A stretch of DNA of 64,000 nt from Silvimonas iriomotensis (GCF_014645535.1 NZ_BMLX01000006.1:66444-130443); one strand, 5' to 3'. Numbered from the stretch's first letter, positions 1 to 9,604 are shown. Made by a program: numbers and translations. Notes: generated from the letters alone by a model not told the origin.

Positions 1-34
1 GCCTCACGCCTCACGCCTCACGCCTCACGCCGCC
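1..34. repeat. CCTCAC-type tandem repeat at window edge
   Basis: The first bases are successive copies of a GCCTCAC unit running up to the stop codon of the TonB-like gene. The tract is cut by the window edge. Related CCTCAC/GTGAGG clusters occur near 6.25, 32.40 and 45.1 kb, always between genes, so this looks like one member of a dispersed low-complexity family. Confidence 0.7.
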
Positions 35-727
35 TCAATCCGTCAGCCTGAACTCCACCGGCTGCACAATCTCCCCTGCCACCTTGCGTCCGTCCCGCGT
101 GGCCGGGACGAAGCGCCAGGTTTGCTGGGCAGTGCTACGCGCCGATTCGTCCAGCCTGGCTGATCCGCTGGACTGCAACACACCGACGTCCGCCACACCT
201 TGTTCATTCACCCGGATGCGCAACACCACGGTCCCTGTTTCGCCCCGGCGGCGCGCAGCGTCGGGCAATGGGGGTTTGGGGGAATACACGATACGGGCCG
301 ATTCGGTCGGGCCTGTCGGGGCGGTTTCTCCGGGTGCCTCAGCATTGCCATGCGCGCTGCCAGCGGTGGCCGTTTGCGCCGTCACGGCTTCTGCGGCAGT
401 TGTCTGGCCGCCCTGGGGGATTGCCGGGGTGGCTTGCGGCTGCGGTCTGCTCTGCGGCGCGGCTTGCACTAGCGGGGCGGACTGGTTTTTGGGCGATGGT
501 TTTGGCGGTGCCGGTTTTGCGGGTGGCATCGCCGGGGCTGCGGTGGGCGCGGCTGAGGGTGCGACGGCAGGTTTGCCTGGTGCCTGCGCCAGGTGCACGG
601 TCATCCGTTCTGCCGGCACCACGCCCTGCCCGACAAGGCCGCGCCAGAGCAGCAGGCAGCCGTGCGCCAGCAAGGCGCAAAGCAGCGCCAGCAGCAAGGT
701 TCGACGGGACGAGAGTGGGGTTTTCAC
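35..727 (-). CDS. TonB family protein (energy transducer TonB-like)
   Basis: Predicted inner-membrane-anchored, periplasm-spanning protein of about 230 residues. It has a short basic N-terminus, one hydrophobic segment (about residues 8-27), a long Pro/Ala-rich stretch with many PKP, APA and QPQ pieces, and a C-terminal TonB-like domain of about 85 residues (VYSPKPPLPDAARRRG, then VVLRIRVNEQG and a WRFVPA core). TonB proteins pass proton-motive-force energy from ExbBD to outer-membrane receptors. No exbB or exbD is adjacent, so whether it is the main TonB or an accessory paralogue is open. I chose the GTG at 727, just before the basic N-terminus. A longer GTG form from 751 would begin at the edge of the upstream terminator. 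A TATAAT hexamer (minus strand, about 735-740) lies so close to 727 that a very short leader is likely if it is used. Confidence 0.8.
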   Translation of the reverse strand: MKTPLSSRRTLLLALLCALLAHGCLLLWRGLVGQGVVPAERMTVHLAQAPGKPAVAPSAAPTAAPAMPPAKPAPPKPSPKNQSAPLVQAAPQSRPQPQATPAIPQGGQTTAAEAVTAQTATAGSAHGNAEAPGETAPTGPTESARIVYSPKPPLPDAARRRGETGTVVLRIRVNEQGVADVGVLQSSGSARLDESARSTAQQTWRFVPATRDGRKVAGEIVQPVEFRLTD

Positions 728-755
728 AAGCCAGATTATACGGGCGACCACAAAG

Positions 756-786
756 AAAAACGGGCACCCGCGGGCGCCCGTTTTTT
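756..786 (-). terminator. Rho-independent terminator after tkt
   Basis: A GC-rich hairpin (AAAAACGGGC pairing with GCCCGTTTTT around a 10-base loop) has A and T tracts on its two sides. It lies 35 bases beyond the transketolase stop and just before the TonB-like gene, so it probably ends the tkt transcript and separates the two units. Confidence 0.8.
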
Positions 787-820
787 CATGACCACATGCA
801 TGTGATCAAAGAACTTCAAC

Positions 821-2824
821 TTACTTGATGATCGCCTTGGCCTTGGCCACAGCGTTTTCAACGGTAAAGCCGAATTCCTTGAACAGCAGCGGTGCCGGTG
901 CGGATTCGCCGAAGCGGTCCATACCCAGCACGTCGCCTTCCAGGCCCACGTACTTGCGCCAGAAGTCGGACACGCCCACTTCGATCGCCAGACGCGGCAC
1001 GCCAGCCGGCAGGACGCTGGCTTGATAAGCCTTGTCTTGCTTGTCGAACACGTTGGTCGACGGCATGGAGACCACGCGCGATGCAACGCCTTCAGCGGCC
1101 AGGGCTTCGTGTGCCTTCACAGCCAGGTCCAGTTCGGAACCGGTAGCGATGAACACAACCTTCGGGTTGGCTGCATCACGCAGGACGTAACCGCCCTTGG
1201 CGATGTTGGCGATCTGCTCGTCAGAACGGGTCTGGAATTGCAGGTTCTGGCGGGTGAAGATCAGGGTCGACGGAGTCTTGGTCTGCTCGATGGAGTGAGC
1301 CCACGCCACCATGCTTTCCACGGTGTCGGCCGGACGCCATACGTTCATGTTCGGGATGTAACGCAGGGTGGCGGTCTGTTCCACCGGCTGGTGGGTCGGG
1401 CCGTCTTCGCCTACGCCGATCGAGTCATGGGTGAACACGAACAGTTGCGGGATCTTCATCAGGGCAGCCATACGCAGCGCATTGCGGGCGTATTCGCTGA
1501 ACATCAGGAAGGTTGCGCCGTACGGACGGAAACCGCCGTGCAGCAAGATACCGTTCATGATGGCGCTCATACCGAACTCGCGCACACCGTAGCTGATGTA
1601 GTTACCCGACAGCGTGTTGTCGCTTTCGCGGGTCAGTTGCACGCTGGCCTTGACGTTGGTCAGGTTGGAACCGGTCAAGTCAGCAGAGCCGCCCAGCATT
1701 TCCGGCAGGGCCGGCACGAAGGCGTTCAGGGCGTTTTGCGAGGCCTTGCGGGTCGCGATGGTTTCAGCCTTGCCGTTGGCATCAGCCACGGCAGTCTTCA
1801 CCACTTGCGCCCAGTCAGCGGTCAGGCGACCTGCGTTACGGCGTTCGAACTCGGCAGCCAGTTCCGGGTGGGTCTTGGCGTATTCGCGGTACAGCTGGTT
1901 CCAGGAGGATTCCCACTTTTCGCCAGCTTCTTTCTTGTCCCAGCCAGCGTACACGTCGGCCGGAATTTCGAACGGGCCGTGGTTCCAGCCAATGGCAGCG
2001 CGGGTAGCCGCGATTTCAGCGTCGCCCAGCGGGGAGCCGTGGCTGTCGTGGCTGTCGGCCTTGTTCGGGGAGCCCTTGCCGATGATGGTCTTGCAGCAGA
2101 TCAGCGTCGGACGGTCGGTGATGGTCTTGGCTTCTTCGATGGCTTTCAGGACAGCTTCAACGCTGTGGCCGTCGATCGGGCGGATCACGTGCCAGCCGTA
2201 GGCTTCAAAGCGGCCCGGGATGTCTTCGGTGAACCACTTGTCGGTGTGGCCGTCGATGGAGATGTTGTTGTCATCCCAGAAGGCAACCAGCTTGTTCAGG
2301 CCCCAGGTAGCGGCCAGTGCGCAAGCTTCGTGGCTGACGCCTTCCATCATGCAACCGTCGCCCAGGAAAACCCAGGTGCGGTGGTTCACGACGTCAAAAC
2401 CCGGACGGTTGAATTCTTGACCCAGCAGCTTTTCAGCCAGGGCAAAACCGACGGCGTTGGCAATACCCTGACCCAGCGGACCCGTGGTGGTTTCAATGCC
2501 TTCGGTGTAGCCGTATTCCGGGTGGCCCGGGGTCTGGCTGTGCAGTTGGCGGAACTGCTTGAGTTGTTCGATCGGCAGGTTGTAGCCGGTCAGGTGCAGC
2601 AGTGCGTACTGCAGCATGGAACCGTGGCCGTTAGAGAGGATAAAGCGATCGCGGTTAGCCCAATGCGGGTTCTGCGGGTTGTGGCGATAGTTGCCTTCGC
2701 CCCACAACGCTACAGCGATTTCCGCCATGCCCATCGGCATGCCCGGGTGACCGGAGTTGGCTTTTTGAACAGCATCCATCGCCAGGGCGCGGATGGCATT
2801 AGCGAGATCGGCACGCGTTGCCAT
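821..2824 (-). CDS. tkt: Transketolase
   Basis: Thiamine-diphosphate enzyme of the non-oxidative pentose phosphate pathway and Calvin-type sugar interconversion. It moves two-carbon ketol units between sugar phosphates in the cytoplasm. The 667-residue length is normal. The N-terminus has the [10 protein letters not shown] motif, followed by [17 protein letters not shown], the ThDP-binding [13 protein letters not shown] region, and the C-terminal EDGPTHQP and [12 protein letters not shown] segments. An AGAGG ribosome site precedes the ATG. It has its own terminator downstream and a good candidate promoter upstream. Transaldolase, its pathway partner, lies about 35 kb away on the other strand. 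Confidence 0.97.
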   Translation of the reverse strand: MATRADLANAIRALAMDAVQKANSGHPGMPMGMAEIAVALWGEGNYRHNPQNPHWANRDRFILSNGHGSMLQYALLHLTGYNLPIEQLKQFRQLHSQTPGHPEYGYTEGIETTTGPLGQGIANAVGFALAEKLLGQEFNRPGFDVVNHRTWVFLGDGCMMEGVSHEACALAATWGLNKLVAFWDDNNISIDGHTDKWFTEDIPGRFEAYGWHVIRPIDGHSVEAVLKAIEEAKTITDRPTLICCKTIIGKGSPNKADSHDSHGSPLGDAEIAATRAAIGWNHGPFEIPADVYAGWDKKEAGEKWESSWNQLYREYAKTHPELAAEFERRNAGRLTADWAQVVKTAVADANGKAETIATRKASQNALNAFVPALPEMLGGSADLTGSNLTNVKASVQLTRESDNTLSGNYISYGVREFGMSAIMNGILLHGGFRPYGATFLMFSEYARNALRMAALMKIPQLFVFTHDSIGVGEDGPTHQPVEQTATLRYIPNMNVWRPADTVESMVAWAHSIEQTKTPSTLIFTRQNLQFQTRSDEQIANIAKGGYVLRDAANPKVVFIATGSELDLAVKAHEALAAEGVASRVVSMPSTNVFDKQDKAYQASVLPAGVPRLAIEVGVSDFWRKYVGLEGDVLGMDRFGESAPAPLLFKEFGFTVENAVAKAKAIIK

Positions 2825-2920
2825 ATTGAGAATTCCTCTCGTAAATGATTCGAAACAACTTCGAGTTGTGGAAATGAAATGAGCGCGAACGGTTCGGAAC
2901 GCGCCTTCGCACTGGCCGAC

Positions 2921-2950
2921 ATTATCCCCGAGTCATGCCCCTGGGGACAA
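2921..2950 (-). promoter_or_regulatory. Candidate sigma-70 promoter of tkt
   Basis: On the minus strand, TTGTCC and GATAAT are separated by 18 bases, about 95 bases upstream of the transketolase ATG. The leader contains a small perfect hairpin with a TTCG-like turn (2855-2869, ACAACT/AGTTGT). The rest of the 2825-3100 gap between tkt and the phaC stop shows nothing else I can name. Confidence 0.5.
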
Positions 2951-3100
2951 CCCGTAGCCATAGCAATTCTCGTTACGTTTTAAACACAAAGGCCCAAACC
3001 GGCAAATCAGGCGGCCAGACGCACCAGAACAGGTCGTTTTACGGCGTTTTCACAGCCGGTTGAACGGTGTTTCCAGGGCCTGGCCGCCTAAAAGGTAAGG

Positions 3101-4813
3101 TCATTCCATTACATATTGACCTGGCGCAGACATGATCCGCGCATATTGCCGGTTGGAAAGTTTGGGTTTGACCTTGTTGCCGCTCTGAGGTTGCAGCCAT
3201 TGTGACCAGGAGGGCCACCAGGAACCTGCCACCTTCTGTAGAGGTTCAACCCAGTCTTCCGGCGCCTGACCGCGCGTCACCGTGGCCTGGCGATAGGTGC
3301 GCTTGGAGGTGGGCGTGGGCGGGTTGACGATGCCCAGGATATGCCCGGAACTGGACAGGGTGAACGTCACCGGCCCCTTGGCCAGCCGGGTGAGCGCCCA
3401 GGTTTGTTGCCACGGGGCAATGTGGTCTTCTTCGGTCGAGACCATAAACAGCGGCGTTTCAATGCGCGACAGATCAATCGTCTGCCCGGCAATGGTCAGC
3501 ACGTCAGATTTGATCAGCCGGTTGTGGAAATAGAACTCGCGCAGGTAATAGCAATGCATTTTCTGCGGCATGCGGGTGGTGTCCATATTCCAGAACAGCA
3601 CGTCGAACGCCATGGGCGTCTCACCCAGCAGGTAGTTGCTGACCCAGTAATTCCACACCAGGCTGTTGGGCCGCAGCATGCGAAAACTCGACGCCATCTC
3701 GCGACCATCCAGATACCCTTTTTGCGCGATGGTGCGCTCGACAAACGCCAGCCCTTCTTCATCCAGGAAAATGTCGATATCGCCGGGCTTGGAGAAATCC
3801 GTCAGCGAAGTCAGCAAGGTGGCACTGTTGACCTTGCCGGCTTCACCACGTCTGGCCAGCCACGCCAGGTAAGTGGCCACCAGGGTGCCGCCGATACAGT
3901 AACCGGTCAGGTTGACGGTATCGCTGCCGGAAATCGACTGCGCAACTTCAACAATCTTGTCGATGCCATCGGTGATGTAATCATCAAAGCTGACGTCGGC
4001 AGCCTCCGGGCCGGGGTTGACCCAACTGGCGATGAACACCGAAAACCCTTGCTCGGTCAGGTATTTGACCATGCTCTTTTTGGCGTCCAGATCCAGCACG
4101 TAGTACTTGTTGATCCACGGCGGCACGATCACCAGCGGGATTTTGTACACGTCCAGCGTGACTGCATCGTAATGTATGACTTCCAGCAACGGCCCGCGAT
4201 ACACCACCGATCCTGGCGTCAGCGCCAGGTTTTCGCCGACCTTGAAGGCATCCGGGTCGGTCATGGAAATCTCGCCGCGCTGGGCGTCCCGCGCCAGGTT
4301 TTGCAAACCCTTGACCAGCGATTCGCCGCGGGTTTCCAGCGCACGGCTCATGGCCACGGGGTTGAGGAAGAAATAATTGTTGGGCGCCACCGCGTTAAGC
4401 CATTGCCGCAACCAGAAGGCGGAGCGATTGCGCTCGCTCTGGGTCAGGCCGGGCGTGGCAAACAATGAATCTTGCAGCCAGCGGGTATTGAAGAGATACC
4501 ACTCTTTCAGACTGTCCCAGGCGGGGTGCTCGGTCCAGTCCGGCGCGGCAAAGCGGGCGTCATCGGGATGCGCTTCGAAAACATCACCGACCGGCTGCCC
4601 CAGCCAGCGCCGCCAGGTGTAGTCGCCCCACTGTTTGAAATCGTCGTACCAGAAGGCCAGCGCGCCGGCCAGTTCCGTCGGGTGCGTCAACCAGGCATTT
4701 TGTGCCTTGAGCGTGGTCGCCACGAGTCCGAACGGGTCGAAAGCGTGTCGCAGATCGCGTTGCAGTGTGTTCAGACGGGCTGTCTGGTCCTGCAACAATG
4801 CACGTGTATTCAT
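3101..4813 (-). CDS. phaC: Class I poly(3-hydroxyalkanoate) synthase
   Basis: Polymerises 3-hydroxyacyl-CoA into polyhydroxyalkanoate on cytoplasmic storage granules. The 570-residue protein has the N-terminal PhaC domain (WL..P..D.RF..P.W region) and an alpha/beta-hydrolase core. The lipase-like box is GYCIGG, with the nucleophile Cys near residue 306, and the general-base region is SSGHILGIVNPP. Length and the GxCxGG box fit class I synthases. The longer frame from 4924 is rejected: GGAG lies just upstream of the ATG at 4813, and the family usually starts near here. No phaA, phaB or phaR gene is adjacent, so the precursor pathway is encoded elsewhere. The neighbouring 147-residue gene on the same strand may be unrelated. 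Confidence 0.93.
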   Translation of the reverse strand: MNTRALLQDQTARLNTLQRDLRHAFDPFGLVATTLKAQNAWLTHPTELAGALAFWYDDFKQWGDYTWRRWLGQPVGDVFEAHPDDARFAAPDWTEHPAWDSLKEWYLFNTRWLQDSLFATPGLTQSERNRSAFWLRQWLNAVAPNNYFFLNPVAMSRALETRGESLVKGLQNLARDAQRGEISMTDPDAFKVGENLALTPGSVVYRGPLLEVIHYDAVTLDVYKIPLVIVPPWINKYYVLDLDAKKSMVKYLTEQGFSVFIASWVNPGPEAADVSFDDYITDGIDKIVEVAQSISGSDTVNLTGYCIGGTLVATYLAWLARRGEAGKVNSATLLTSLTDFSKPGDIDIFLDEEGLAFVERTIAQKGYLDGREMASSFRMLRPNSLVWNYWVSNYLLGETPMAFDVLFWNMDTTRMPQKMHCYYLREFYFHNRLIKSDVLTIAGQTIDLSRIETPLFMVSTEEDHIAPWQQTWALTRLAKGPVTFTLSSSGHILGIVNPPTPTSKRTYRQATVTRGQAPEDWVEPLQKVAGSWWPSWSQWLQPQSGNKVKPKLSNRQYARIMSAPGQYVME

Positions 4814-4972
4814 GATAACTCCGTGATCTGACAGGTCTTTCAGATTACGGTGCGCTGCAGCAAAAAACAATGCAGGATTTGGCGGGGAACTGACGAAGCG
4901 CGATCCGGTCGGCGCAGACAACAACAGCGCACGGCCATCGCCAGTGCGCTGTGCAGGGGAGGTGTGCGCCGA

Positions 4973-5416
4973 TCAGGCGCTGGTATTGAGTACGCTGCCC
5001 GGTGCATAAGGCAGTGTTTGCGACTGGCCGTTGGCACCCGGGATGATGATGTTGAGGTTGTTGCTGGCGTCCGGTTGCAGAGTCCAGGTGGTGCTGCCCG
5101 TGGTTTCGGCGGTTTGGTCTGCCGCCACGGCCATATAAATCTTCATGCTGGTTTCGGCGGTTTTGCCCAGGTACAGCGTGCTGGCGATATCTTTTTGCGT
5201 ATCGGAGAGCTTGTTCTGCGTCTGGCCAGAAATATCGCCATTTGCCGGCGGCTGCGTGGCACCGTTGGTGGTATCGGCAGGCAGTTGTGTCGGGCTATTG
5301 GCACTGTCTGCCGGCAACTGGGTGGCGCTATTGCCACCTGCGGGCAACTGGTTTGCGCTACGCGCTTGTTGCAGTGATTGCAGGCTTGCTGCCTGATTTA
5401 CTGAGCCGACTTGCAT
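4973..5416 (-). CDS. Hypothetical protein with internal QLPA repeats
   Basis: I do not recognise this 147-residue protein. The ATG follows a strong AGGTGGAGG ribosome site, so it is probably real. Residues about 20-65 are a low-complexity N/T/P/A-rich region with four degenerate copies of a unit centred on TQLPAD or TQPPAN. The C-terminal half (about 70-147) looks folded, with KDIASTLYLGKTAETSMKIYMAV followed by a beta-rich end. There is no signal peptide and no cysteine. It lies upstream of and in line with phaC, 159 bases away, so a granule-associated role can be imagined, but nothing in the sequence shows it. Confidence 0.6.
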   Translation of the reverse strand: MQVGSVNQAASLQSLQQARSANQLPAGGNSATQLPADSANSPTQLPADTTNGATQPPANGDISGQTQNKLSDTQKDIASTLYLGKTAETSMKIYMAVAADQTAETTGSTTWTLQPDASNNLNIIIPGANGQSQTLPYAPGSVLNTSA

Positions 5417-5535
5417 GACACACCTCCACCTGAATGCTTTCGATAGCCATCAGAATACCAATGGCATTAAAGCATGCTAAGTGAATAATGCTCAGTAAAA
5501 TCAGGCAGTTTTACCGACGACCTGTCGATTGCGAC

Positions 5536-6237
5536 TTAACGCCCGGCCACCCGCACCAATTCATTTGCCGTCGTCAGCCGCTCCACCGTCCCGACGTCCA
5601 GCCACTGGCCAGAAAAGACCTCGGCCGTCATGTGCTGCGCGCTCATGGCATGCAGGAAATGCGGCAACAATGGCGAGGGCGCGTTACGCGGTACGTCGGC
5701 AAAAAACGCCGGGGCATACGCCGCCACCCCGGCAAACGTCATGGGGACATCACCCGCTTCGCTGACTTTGGCAAAGCCGGCCGGATCAATCGCCAGATCA
5801 CGCCCAGTCGGGTAATCGGCTTTGGGCATCAGCACCAGGTGGCCGGTACGCTGCGGATTGCGCGCCATATCGGCCAGCACCGGTTGCAGGCGGCCAAAAT
5901 CGTAATCCGTAAAGATATCGCCATTGACCACCAAGAACGGCGCGTTGCCCAGCAAGGGCAAGGCATGGGCGATACCGCCCGCCGTTTCCAGCGCCATGGT
6001 TTCCGGCGAGTACTGAATCCGTACGCCCCACTGGCTGCCATCGCCCAGGCGCTGTTCGACCAGATGGCCCAGCCACGCATGATTGATGACCAGATCAGTG
6101 ACGCCGGCCGCAGCCAGGCGCTCGATATGCCAGACGATCAACGGTTTGCCGCCGACTTCCAGCAAGGGTTTGGGACAAGCATCGGTCAGCGGCCGCATGC
6201 GCTCGCCGCGCCCGGCCGCCAGGATCATGGCATGCAT
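5536..6237 (-). CDS. murU: N-acetylmuramate alpha-1-phosphate uridylyltransferase
   Basis: Nucleotidyltransferase of the MurU type that forms UDP-MurNAc from MurNAc-1-phosphate in peptidoglycan recycling. The N-terminus has the sugar-nucleotidyltransferase signature AMILAAGRGERMRPL followed by PKPLLEVGGKPL. Further in are VNGDIFTDYDF (metal-binding Asp) and a C-terminal GQWLDVGTVERL. The start was set at 6237, where homologues begin; the frame opens upstream with a TTG at 6261 that lacks a ribosome site. It lies just downstream of amgK on the same strand. The pair is the known bypass route that skips de novo UDP-MurNAc synthesis and gives intrinsic fosfomycin tolerance in pseudomonads. Confidence 0.88.
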   Translation of the reverse strand: MHAMILAAGRGERMRPLTDACPKPLLEVGGKPLIVWHIERLAAAGVTDLVINHAWLGHLVEQRLGDGSQWGVRIQYSPETMALETAGGIAHALPLLGNAPFLVVNGDIFTDYDFGRLQPVLADMARNPQRTGHLVLMPKADYPTGRDLAIDPAGFAKVSEAGDVPMTFAGVAAYAPAFFADVPRNAPSPLLPHFLHAMSAQHMTAEVFSGQWLDVGTVERLTTANELVRVAGR

Positions 6238-6243
6238 AGATGT

Positions 6244-6300
6244 GTGAGGAGTCTGGTACAAGAGGTAAGGAGCAAAACAGGAGTGAGGTGCGGGTTTTGA
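6244..6300. repeat. GTGAGG/AGGAG-rich intergenic repeat
   Basis: The spacer between amgK and murU carries several GTGAGG, AGGTAAGG and GGAGTGAGG pieces, matching in reverse the CCTCAC family at the window start, 32.40 kb and 45.1 kb. It is not coding in any convincing frame. Confidence 0.45.
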
Positions 6301-6327
6301 ATCTTCACCGCCCCCTCTCCCATTACG

Positions 6328-7359
6328 CTAGAACGTAAAGCCGCTTTCGATTTTCTCGCCCTGGGCGTTGAGCAGGATGCGATACAGCCCGGTCAGCTCA
6401 TCGTAACGCTGGCACACCTTGCGCATGTAACCCAGTACGCGCGGCAGATCATCCAGATACCGGTCTTTGCCATCGCGCAGGTGCAGACGGGCAAACAGAC
6501 CCAGCACTTTCAGGTGTCGTTGCAGGCCTTGCCACTCGAACGCTTTGTAGAAGTCGCCAAAGTCCGGGTTGACCGGCACACCGGCAGCGCGGGCCTTTTC
6601 CCAGTAGCGGATTACCAGATCGAGCACGAAACCTTCATCCCACTCGACATACGCATCGCGGAACAGACTGACCACGTCGTAACAGAGCGGGCCTTTGACG
6701 GCGTCCTGGAAGTCGATGACATAGAGATCATCGTTTTTGAGCATCAGATTGCGCGAGTGATAGTCGCGCAGCATGAAGCCCATGGGTTGCGACATGCACT
6801 GGGCGACGATCAGCGCGGTGCTGCGCTCCCAGACCTGCAGCGCCTTGCCTTCCAGTTCAACGCCCAGATACTTGCCCAGATACCACTCACGGCCAATGTC
6901 CATCTCGCGGCGCAGGAACGCAGCGTCGAACACCGGCAGGTGGTCAAACGTCATGTTTTTCTGGATATCCACCAGGGTGTCGATCGCGCGCAGATACCAG
7001 GCTTTGGCTGCGGCTTCGCTCGTCAGCAGGTCGGCCAGCAGCACATCACCCAGATCATCCAGCAAGGTCAGACCCAGCGCTTCATCATGGGCGATCACGG
7101 CCGGCACATGAATGCCGCCTGCCGCCAGTTGTTGCCCGATGGCCAGGAACGGTTGCACGTTGAACGCTTGCGGATCGGCATCCATCACGATCAGCGTGCG
7201 ATCAGGCCAGGTGGCGCGCCAGTACACGCGTACGCTGGCATCAGAGCCGCCGGGCCTGAGGGTTTGCGGCTCGGTCAGCGTGACTGTCCTGAGCCAGGAT
7301 TTGATTTGATCAGCGCGTTCCGGCGTTCCGGGCGCTGCAATGTGAACGGTTTGCTGCAT
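6328..7359 (-). CDS. amgK: N-acetylmuramate/N-acetylglucosamine kinase (aminoglycoside phosphotransferase fold)
   Basis: Anomeric sugar kinase that makes MurNAc-1-phosphate for MurU. The 343-residue protein shows the APH-fold landmarks: the N-terminal GGSDASVRVYWR nucleotide loop, the catalytic MLRDYHSRNLML (Brenner-type HxDxxxxN variant, with Asp and Asn present) and VIDFQDAVKGPLCYDVVSL for metal binding. The ATG at 7359 was chosen; the frame continues upstream to 7464 but would overlap the lptD start region. It is transcribed divergently from lptD with 59 bases between starts. The amgK-murU-lptD-surA-pdxA-rsmA order is also seen in other proteobacteria, which supports the assignment. Confidence 0.88.
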   Translation of the reverse strand: MQQTVHIAAPGTPERADQIKSWLRTVTLTEPQTLRPGGSDASVRVYWRATWPDRTLIVMDADPQAFNVQPFLAIGQQLAAGGIHVPAVIAHDEALGLTLLDDLGDVLLADLLTSEAAAKAWYLRAIDTLVDIQKNMTFDHLPVFDAAFLRREMDIGREWYLGKYLGVELEGKALQVWERSTALIVAQCMSQPMGFMLRDYHSRNLMLKNDDLYVIDFQDAVKGPLCYDVVSLFRDAYVEWDEGFVLDLVIRYWEKARAAGVPVNPDFGDFYKAFEWQGLQRHLKVLGLFARLHLRDGKDRYLDDLPRVLGYMRKVCQRYDELTGLYRILLNAQGEKIESGFTF

Positions 7360-7378
7360 GATAGGCACTGCATTGCGG

Positions 7379-7396
7379 TAGAATCCGGCAATTCTA
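7379..7396. promoter_or_regulatory. Candidate divergent promoter, paired TAGAAT hexamers
   Basis: TAGAAT is followed six bases later by ATTCTA, so the same -10-like hexamer reads outward on both strands between the amgK and lptD starts. Neither has a good -35 partner at the usual distance. The site could be two weak promoters or a single palindromic operator. Confidence 0.35.
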
Positions 7397-7418
7397 TCAG
7401 CACGTCGCCCCGGCCCGC

Positions 7419-9596
7419 ATGTTTGCCACTCCTCCCTTTCGCTGCTCAGTCTTGATGTTTGCACTCTTCAGCGCGCTTGCACACGCTGCTGATGACGCTT
7501 CGACCCAAGAGGTGCCGATCTCGATCGAGGCCGATCACGTCGAGGGTCAGCAACCGGATAACGCCAAAGCCACGGGCGATGTGCAGATCACCAAGGGTGA
7601 CGAGTACTACTACGCCGACTGGGCCACCTACGATCAGAACGACCAGCATCTGAAAGCCGGCGACAACGTGCGCATGGAGCATCAGGGCGATGTCATGAAG
7701 GGTCACGAGCTTGACTACTACATGGATCGCAAGGAAGGCTCGATGTCCGATCCGGACTATCAGATCGCCCAGGGTCTGGGACGTGGCGATGCGGTGACCC
7801 TGCTGTTTGAAGGCGACAAGCAGTACCACCTGCAAAAGAGTCGCTTCACCACCTGCCCGGTGGGCAATGATGACTGGTTTATCCACGCCAACAATATGTG
7901 GCTGGACTACAACACGAACAAAGGCGAGGCGACCAACGCCTGGATCACGTTCTACGACACGCCGATCCTGTACATGCCGTACATCAATTTCCCGTTGAGC
8001 GACGCGCGCCAATCCGGCTTCCTGGCCCCGGCGCTGGCGTTGAACAACCGGAACGGTCTTGACCTGACCCTCCCGTATTACTGGAATATCGCGCCCAACA
8101 TGGACGCCACCTTCTACCCGCGCTATTTCAGCCGCCGGGGTCTGATGGTTGGCGCCGAGTTCCGTTATCTGGAACCTACTTACAACGGCATCCTGCGCAC
8201 CGACGCGTTGCAGGATAAAGAAGCCGACATGACGCGCTACGATATTTTCTGGAAACACTCGCAGAACCTGACCGATCGCCTGCATCTGTCGCTGGATATC
8301 GAAAAGGTCTCGGACGACAACTACTTCAACGACTTTGGCGACCGTGCCGCAGTCGCCTCGCAGACCAACCTGCCCCGCCAGGGTGTGCTGAGCTACGGCG
8401 GCGACGGCTGGGGCGCGTCGGTCAACTGGTTGCACTATCAGACGCTGCAAAGCACCGTCAATCCGATTGCCATTCCGTATGCCTTGTCGCCGCAGGTTTC
8501 GTTTGGCACATCGCCCACGTTCATGGACGGCCGGATCCAGACCAACGTCCAGGCCGAATTCACCAACTTCACGCATCCAAGCGAAACCAACGGGTATCGC
8601 ACCTGGGTTTACCCCAGCGTGTCCGTGCCGTTCCTGACGTCGTACAGCTTTATCACGCCCAAGATTGGCGTGCATGCGACCAACTATCAGTTGTCTGACC
8701 CGGACGGCACCAGCCTTGGCAGCGAAAACCGCGTGCTGCCGATCATGAGTCTTGATAGCGGCCTTGTGTTCGAGCGTGATCTGGATATCCAGGGCGACAG
8801 CTTTACCCAGACGCTGGAACCGCGCGCCTACTATCTGTATATCCCGTACAAAGACCAGTCCAACCTGCCTAATTTCGATTCGGCACTGACGGACTTCTCG
8901 TACTCGCAGATGTTCTCGGAAAACCGCTACACCGGTAACGACCGGATCAACGATGCCAACCAGATCACGGTGGCGCTGACCTCGCGGATTTTTGAATCCG
9001 ATACGGGTATTGAGCGCTTGAACGCCACCATCGGCCAGCGCTTTTATTTCCAGAGCCCGCGCGTCTCGCTGGATAACAGTGAACTGCCCAACAGCAGCAA
9101 GTCTGACCTTCTGGTCTCGCTGGGTGGCGAAGTCATCCGCAAGCTCAATGCGCAGTACGAAATCCAGTACAACCTGCAGGATCACACCACCTCGTACAAT
9201 TCGTTCGGCCTGCAATGGCGCCCGGATACGGCCAAGGTGTTCAACCTGCGTTACATCTACAGCACGTATACCAACCCGCTGACCAAACAGATTGATCTGT
9301 CCGGCCAGTGGCCGCTGGGTGCCGGCTGGTACGGCATCGGCCACGTCAACTATTCACTCATCCAGTCTGACCCGAACCGTTTTCTGGATACGCTGGCCGG
9401 GGTTGAATACAATGCGGGCTGCTGGGCGCTGCGACTGGCAGCGCAACGTTATGTCACGACTGACGGCGGCACCAGCAACACGTACTATGTCCTGCTTCAA
9501 CTGGGCGCGCTGGGCGGGCTGGGCACCAACCCGACTTCTGCGCTGCGGACGGCTATTCCGGGTTATTCCGATATCTTTAGTAGTTCTAACAAGTGA
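7419..9596 (+). CDS. lptD: LPS assembly outer-membrane protein LptD
   Basis: Outer-membrane beta-barrel that inserts lipopolysaccharide into the outer leaflet, working with LptE. The 725-residue protein begins with a signal peptide (LMFALFSALAHA, cleavage near residue 23). The LptA-like domain follows (IEADHVEGQQPDNAKATGDVQI), then the barrel with the conserved PYYWNIAPNMDATFYPRY segment and a C-terminal barrel end. Only two cysteines are left in the mature protein, in TTCPVGNDDW and NAGCWALR, where the E. coli protein has four. A single interdomain disulfide is therefore expected. It heads lptD-surA-pdxA-rsmA. The LptA, LptB and LptC genes sit at 60-62 kb. Confidence 0.96.
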   Translation: MFATPPFRCSVLMFALFSALAHAADDASTQEVPISIEADHVEGQQPDNAKATGDVQITKGDEYYYADWATYDQNDQHLKAGDNVRMEHQGDVMKGHELDYYMDRKEGSMSDPDYQIAQGLGRGDAVTLLFEGDKQYHLQKSRFTTCPVGNDDWFIHANNMWLDYNTNKGEATNAWITFYDTPILYMPYINFPLSDARQSGFLAPALALNNRNGLDLTLPYYWNIAPNMDATFYPRYFSRRGLMVGAEFRYLEPTYNGILRTDALQDKEADMTRYDIFWKHSQNLTDRLHLSLDIEKVSDDNYFNDFGDRAAVASQTNLPRQGVLSYGGDGWGASVNWLHYQTLQSTVNPIAIPYALSPQVSFGTSPTFMDGRIQTNVQAEFTNFTHPSETNGYRTWVYPSVSVPFLTSYSFITPKIGVHATNYQLSDPDGTSLGSENRVLPIMSLDSGLVFERDLDIQGDSFTQTLEPRAYYLYIPYKDQSNLPNFDSALTDFSYSQMFSENRYTGNDRINDANQITVALTSRIFESDTGIERLNATIGQRFYFQSPRVSLDNSELPNSSKSDLLVSLGGEVIRKLNAQYEIQYNLQDHTTSYNSFGLQWRPDTAKVFNLRYIYSTYTNPLTKQIDLSGQWPLGAGWYGIGHVNYSLIQSDPNRFLDTLAGVEYNAGCWALRLAAQRYVTTDGGTSNTYYVLLQLGALGGLGTNPTSALRTAIPGYSDIFSSSNK

Positions 9597-9604
9597 TCGA
9601 CTTT

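Noticed and set aside
4814-4972. PhaR operator before phaC
   Set aside because: CTGCAGC and TGCAG pieces are present but the arrangement does not match a defined site, so no claim is made.
7446-9344. 632-residue open frame opposite lptD and other long antisense frames (e.g. opposite tkt and chitinase)
   Set aside because: High GC makes antisense frames open by chance. The sense genes are well conserved and the antisense products resemble no family.
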